A stretch of 9,536 nt of DNA. It comes from Candidatus Hermodarchaeota archaeon (GTDB lineage: Archaea; Asgardarchaeota; Hermodarchaeia; Hermodarchaeales; Hermodarchaeaceae). The notes under the pieces were generated by a model. That model saw only the letters and a program-made list of their open reading frames with translations. It did no database searches and was not told where the DNA came from. Where the stretch lies: the NCBI GenBank assembly GCA_016840185.1, contig JAEOSV010000191.1, forward strand, positions 1-9,536. The letters run 5' to 3'. The position numbers were made by a program, and so were the translations under genes. Positions 6,353 through 9,536 of the stretch are shown one piece after another (position 1 is the stretch's first letter; every line of letters starts with the position of its first letter).

Positions 6353-6357
6353 AGGTT

Positions 6358-7056
6358 ATGACTGCAAAGACGGTTCGAAAAGTGTTGGATGATTTTTATT
6401 GGATTGTTGCCCGTGAAGGAATGGTACCGGATAGTAACATCTTCTTAGTCAAAGATGGTGATCGGTTTGTCATATTTGATGCGGGAATTCACCATTACTT
6501 CAAGGACACCGTTGAGGCTATCAAGGAGTTAGGTTTGGAATTAAAACAAATGGACCGGTTAATTCTGACTCATACCCACCTGGATCATTCGGGGTCGACT
6601 GTCGAGTTCAAGGGGCGGCTAAAGGATCTTGAAGTGTGGGTATCCGAAGAAGAAGGGGTTCTTCTTGAGAAGGGGGATGACACAATTGTCCTCGGTAGCA
6701 TGTTGGGACAACGGTTACCTCCGATTCCCGTGGCAAAACACCTTCATGATGAAGATATCATCAAAGTGGGTTCTTACACATTTCAAGTATTATTAACGCC
6801 AGGACATAGTGCAGGAAGCTTATGCTTCTTTGAACCCGATCATAAGCTATTGATTTCGGGAGATGTGGTGTTCCGACATGGATCCTTTGGACGAGTGGAT
6901 TTTCCCACAGGGAACGGAACGATATTGAAGCAATCCATTGAACGATTGGCTGACCTTCCCGTCGAAATGTTACTCCCAGGACACATGGGAATAGCCATGG
7001 AGGATGGTCAACGGGAAATTAAGTTATCGTTGCAATTCGCACGACAGGTCCTTTAG
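6358..7056 (+). CDS. MBL-fold (metallo-beta-lactamase superfamily) hydrolase
   Basis: A 232-residue protein with every zinc-site motif of the superfamily: HTHLDH (H72, H74, D76, H77), H150 in TPGHSAG, D169 in ISGDVVF, and H209 in LLPGHMG. The block GDVVF..GSFGRVDFPTG resembles glyoxalase-II-like and related hydrolases, so thioester or ester hydrolysis with two metal ions in the cytosol is the best general guess; the substrate cannot be told. No RNA-processing (beta-CASP), flavodoxin or rhodanese domain is attached, and no signal peptide is seen. Start choice: ATG 6358 is preferred; an in-frame TTG at 6349 would add three residues. Neither has a well-spaced Shine-Dalgarno, since GAAGG lies only 2 nt before the ATG. 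The gene ends 59 nt before the membrane protein and may share its transcript. Confidence 0.9.
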   Translation: MTAKTVRKVLDDFYWIVAREGMVPDSNIFLVKDGDRFVIFDAGIHHYFKDTVEAIKELGLELKQMDRLILTHTHLDHSGSTVEFKGRLKDLEVWVSEEEGVLLEKGDDTIVLGSMLGQRLPPIPVAKHLHDEDIIKVGSYTFQVLLTPGHSAGSLCFFEPDHKLLISGDVVFRHGSFGRVDFPTGNGTILKQSIERLADLPVEMLLPGHMGIAMEDGQREIKLSLQFARQVL

Positions 7057-7098
7057 TCCGGTTTGCTAGAATGAGGCGAGGGCTTATATTCCAAAGCT

Positions 7099-7103
7099 AG
7101 GAG
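7099..7103 (+). promoter_or_regulatory. Shine-Dalgarno AGGAG of the membrane protein
   Basis: AGGAG lies 12 nt before the ATG at 7116. The nearer ATG at 7105 is out of frame. TTATAT at 7084-7089 is TATA-like, but its usual start point would fall beyond the AGGAG, so transcription from upstream is more consistent. Confidence 0.4.
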
Positions 7104-7115
7104 TATGCGGACGAT

Positions 7116-7907
7116 ATGGTGCTCGCAATAGGAAAAAATCGCAGCCGGATAGTCGCATATCTAGCCGTCTTTATTGCGTTAGTAACGGTGTTTGATGTTA
7201 TCCCGATGCTTCCGGTGTTCTATGGTGGAATCTGGGATTCGTGGGTATTTCTTTTTGCGCCTATCATCGGAGTGCTTCTCGGTCCACTCTTTGGCATGGC
7301 GGCGGTTGGATTTGGGAGCTTTCTTGGTCATATCATCTATTTCCGCGCCGATCCCTTCGAACTTCTTTTCATGTTAGGCGCAATCGTGGGAACTGCCTGT
7401 GCTGCCCTCATTTTCCAGCGTCGTTGGAAGCCGGTGTTAATCATCTATACCCTCCTGCTTGCGGGCTACTTTCTGTACCCTGTTACATGGATGTTACCGC
7501 TTATTGGGATCTGGGACATTATCCTTGCATATTTCTTGTTGATTCTCTTTACGATTCTAATTACTCGTCAGTGGTGGCCATCGAATCGATGGTCGAGTGT
7601 GTGGCTTCTCTTGTTATTTGCTGCAATTATTGGACTTGAAGCTGATATCTTGTTCCGCGTGTTCATTCTTGTACCTGGACAAACCTACTGGCTCTTTTAT
7701 GGCTTAACCCCTGAAGCCCTCTACTTGATGTGGCTGACAGCAGGAATAATCACACCCACAAAGGTTGCTCTCGGGACCCTGTTTACAGTAACCATCGGGT
7801 ACAGTCTCCTACGCCTTCTCCCACGAACAGAAATTCCCCTAACTGAATGTTATGGGACGCTTAAGCCGACCCCTCCTCCAATTGAAGAATGTGGTAAAGA
7901 GAATTAA
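7116..7907 (+). CDS. Polytopic membrane protein, ECF-transporter S-component-like
   Basis: A 263-residue, strongly hydrophobic protein with about six or seven membrane segments (near 12-32, 42-58, 58-77, 83-100, 106-130, 132-150, 161-180, 203-235; some may be re-entrant). The N-terminal half, with FYGGIWDSWVF, then a Gly-rich stretch FAPIIGVLLGPLFGMAAVGFG (47-67), resembles substrate-binding S components of energy-coupling-factor transporters, small proteins that capture vitamins or metal ions in the membrane. The C-terminal half is longer than usual for that family and holds two in-membrane acidic residues (E175, D177) and a hydrophilic tail from about 236 with a PTPPP segment. No EcfT or ABC ATPase gene lies in the window, so a partner would have to come from elsewhere. 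The call is by pattern and could be wrong; the membrane location is secure. A fairly weak AGGAG precedes the start. Confidence 0.6.
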   Translation: MVLAIGKNRSRIVAYLAVFIALVTVFDVIPMLPVFYGGIWDSWVFLFAPIIGVLLGPLFGMAAVGFGSFLGHIIYFRADPFELLFMLGAIVGTACAALIFQRRWKPVLIIYTLLLAGYFLYPVTWMLPLIGIWDIILAYFLLILFTILITRQWWPSNRWSSVWLLLLFAAIIGLEADILFRVFILVPGQTYWLFYGLTPEALYLMWLTAGIITPTKVALGTLFTVTIGYSLLRLLPRTEIPLTECYGTLKPTPPPIEECGKEN

Positions 7908-7996
7908 GCGGGTTTTCCAGTTTGACAGAAGGTTTTTACCTGTAAATTCCTAGCCTGAAGGCAGTCTCAGATTCCATATTATCGAGGTAGACGGAC
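7908..7996 (+). promoter_or_regulatory. Leader of the DUF4139 gene, with T-rich terminator-like stretch
   Basis: This 89-nt gap starts with T-rich runs (7915-7918, 7933-7937), the second in a 4-bp hairpin AGGT-TTTT-ACCT (7930-7941), which may end the membrane-protein transcript. TGTAAATT (7941-7948) is a possible TATA box; a start about 25 nt later would leave a short leader with GAGGT (7984-7988), 8 nt before the TTG start at 7997. Confidence 0.35.
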
Positions 7997-9536
7997 TTGG
8001 TAAAAATACCTAAACTAGATACTAAAATTAAGGCAGTCACGATTTACCGGAATGGTGCAAAAATCGAGCGAACCGGTCTTATCGAATTAAAACCTGGCAC
8101 CCACAAACTCGAAATCGCAAACCTTACTACATTTTTAGACAAAGAAAGCGTTCGAGTCTCAGGTCGTGGTCATGCCACCATCGTTAGCTTCGACACCGTT
8201 GATACTACCGTCGAAGTGAGCGGTTATTCAAAACTCGACACGCTCATCAAAAAGCGTGAAAACTTACAAAAACAGCTAACAAGAATTCAAAGTGAACTAG
8301 AACGCCTAACCCGACGAATGAACTTCTATACTCAAGTTCTAGATAACTCCGCAGGTGAATTCTCCCGTTGGATTCCTGCAGGAGAAAGTGATGTTAACCA
8401 ATTAAGCTCACTTGAAACCCTAGTCACGACACAGCTAGACAAGCTTCACAAACTCCAAATCAAATTACACGAAGACCGGGAAAAGGTACAAAAAGAAATT
8501 GCCATGGTTGATCGAGAAATCCAAAAATTCCGAAGTGAAGTCACCCAATTTGAAGTTTCCAATAGTGTGTTCGTGAATGTTGATGCCCATAAACTCGGAA
8601 AATGTGAGTTCAATCTCTCCTATTTTGTTAGCAATACGTATTGGGAACCAACCTATGATTTCGTCCTCACAGAGGATTCAACGGATGTTACGATGTTTAC
8701 AGTAGTCCAAAACAACACCCAAGAGGATTGGGATAAAGTCAATCTTACCGTTTCAACTGCTTCTCGGCGAACTGCCTCTATTACTGAACCGTCACCGTAT
8801 TTCGTGTCAATCTATCGTCCTCCGCCCCCACCACGGGCACGGAGGGATAGGGTAAAAGCTGCCAAGATGTCGGCTCCTGCTGCTGCTGGTGCAGCCGTAG
8901 ATGATTTCGAAGTCGAAGAAATGGCAACAATGGCTGAGGAGAGGCTTCCGGACATGGCTCCCCCACCAATTACAGCCACCGCAATGGAAGTGGGTGGTGT
9001 CTACGTATTTGTCCTCCCTGATCCAGTAAAGGTTGCTGCAGATGGTGAACCACATGCTTTTCCAACTAGTCAAATCAGATTAGAGGCGGATCGGAAATTC
9101 TTCTGGAATGCTGTAGACTTTGCTGAATCAATTGAAGTAACCACCATTGAGAACGGGGATAGTGTATTGCTTCCTGGAAGAGCACGAATCTACTTCCAAG
9201 ATGAATATCTTGGCGAAACTCACTTGAGCTTGGTTGCCCCACACGAGAAAGTCGATGTGGGTATGCGCTTCTCCTATGATCTCAAAGTGGAAAAGAAGCT
9301 GGTCGGGAAATCCACTGAGAAGAAAGGTTTGCTCAAAGGTAACGTTGCCCGAGATTATGAATACGAATTAACGATCGAGAACTATCGGAAGAAAGTAAGT
9401 GCAGTAAAAATCATGGATCGGATTCCTCACAGTGATTCTGAAATCATCAAGATAGAAGATCGGAAGTTTTCACCACAACCAAAGAAAGATGAACTGGGAA
9501 TCCTTACCTGGGAAATTGAGGTCCCCAAAGAAGGTG
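7997..9536 (+). CDS. DUF4139-domain (mucoidy-inhibitor MuiA-like) protein, 3' partial
   Basis: An open frame of 513 codons with no stop before the window edge. The start is TTG at 7997: an in-frame TAG sits at 7988-7990, GAGGT precedes it by 8 nt, and the next in-frame ATG is over 300 nt further on and would remove a conserved domain. Residues about 8-75 fit the DUF4140 N-terminal beta domain. Two coiled-coil stretches follow (78-112 and 140-187). The DUF4139 beta region begins near 190, with YWEPTYD (215-221) and NNTQEDWDKVNLTVSTA (239-255). A Pro/Ala-rich acidic linker (275-326, with five prolines at 275-279) interrupts it, and the DUF4139 part resumes near 333 (VYVFVLPDPV), with LLPGRARIYF and YLGET about 395-412. 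No signal peptide is present, unlike many bacterial relatives. The biochemical function of the family is unknown; bacterial members were named for a mucoidy phenotype. Confidence 0.88.
   Translation, partial: MVKIPKLDTKIKAVTIYRNGAKIERTGLIELKPGTHKLEIANLTTFLDKESVRVSGRGHATIVSFDTVDTTVEVSGYSKLDTLIKKRENLQKQLTRIQSELERLTRRMNFYTQVLDNSAGEFSRWIPAGESDVNQLSSLETLVTTQLDKLHKLQIKLHEDREKVQKEIAMVDREIQKFRSEVTQFEVSNSVFVNVDAHKLGKCEFNLSYFVSNTYWEPTYDFVLTEDSTDVTMFTVVQNNTQEDWDKVNLTVSTASRRTASITEPSPYFVSIYRPPPPPRARRDRVKAAKMSAPAAAGAAVDDFEVEEMATMAEERLPDMAPPPITATAMEVGGVYVFVLPDPVKVAADGEPHAFPTSQIRLEADRKFFWNAVDFAESIEVTTIENGDSVLLPGRARIYFQDEYLGETHLSLVAPHEKVDVGMRFSYDLKVEKKLVGKSTEKKGLLKGNVARDYEYELTIENYRKKVSAVKIMDRIPHSDSEIIKIEDRKFSPQPKKDELGILTWEIEVPKEG

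Larger units (their letters stand above)
6041..6357. other. Structured intergenic region without a confident gene
   Basis: About 317 nt separate the molybdopterin protein from the hydrolase. The first third (6058-6178) is dense in perfect stem-loops: 6058-6079, 6090-6109, 6112-6126, 6128-6142 and 6159-6178 (GAGTA/TACTC). The middle holds TATA-like GGTATATG (6183-6190), a 10-bp direct repeat and TTTAAA (6233-6238). The rest is open in one frame as a possible 54-codon ORF. No tRNA signature is present: no GTTCRANYC T-loop and no CCA end. Confidence 0.7.

Noticed and set aside
7922..7948. Bacterial-type promoter TTGACA (7922-7927) with TAAATT (7943-7948)
   Set aside because: The 15-nt spacing is too short, the -10 match is poor and the overall context looks archaeal; a TATA-like reading of TGTAAATT fits better.
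8781..9073. Two overlapping minus-strand ORFs (62 and 88 codons)
   Set aside because: They are antisense to the DUF4139 frame, which is open throughout and carries family motifs; the composition just mirrors the Pro/Ala-rich linker.

Overview
This window most likely comes from an archaeon. The pointers are an AGGTGA-type Shine-Dalgarno before the M29 peptidase, TATA-like boxes where bacterial -35/-10 pairs would be expected, an archaeal-looking gene set and moderate G+C. An Asgard lineage is possible, but nothing here proves it. No transposase, phage gene, CRISPR array, rRNA or canonical tRNA was found. It reads as chromosomal housekeeping and accessory sequence.

Layout. (1) Positions 1-5075 hold three plus-strand genes spaced 59 and 72 nt apart: the C-terminal half of a Lon-type ATP-dependent protease (5' end outside the window), a 957-aa P-type cation ATPase, and an M29 metallo-aminopeptidase. 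Lon cuts proteins to peptides and an M29 enzyme trims peptides, so a shared role in protein turnover is plausible; the ATPase between them has no obvious link. (2) A 76-aa protein of ferredoxin-like pattern is convergent with the peptidase (10 nt apart). It is divergent from a cytosolic sulfite-oxidase-fold molybdopterin protein, and the 58-bp region between them carries a CCTGT/ACAGG inverted repeat beside a TATA-like box. (3) Positions 6041-6357 lack a confident gene but are highly structured: a 9-bp hairpin, a 68-nt segment that folds on paper into a four-way junction, a 10-bp direct repeat and a possible 54-codon ORF. (4) Then come a metallo-beta-lactamase-fold hydrolase, a polytopic membrane protein resembling ECF-transporter S components, and a DUF4139-type coiled-coil/beta protein that starts at TTG and runs off the 3' edge.

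The two most unusual signals are the P-type ATPase ion site, where two carboxylates that bind Ca2+ in SERCA are replaced by Ile and His while three other ligands remain, and the structured intergenic element at 6058-6149, which may be an undescribed non-coding RNA. All function calls rest on motif recognition by eye; no database search was run.
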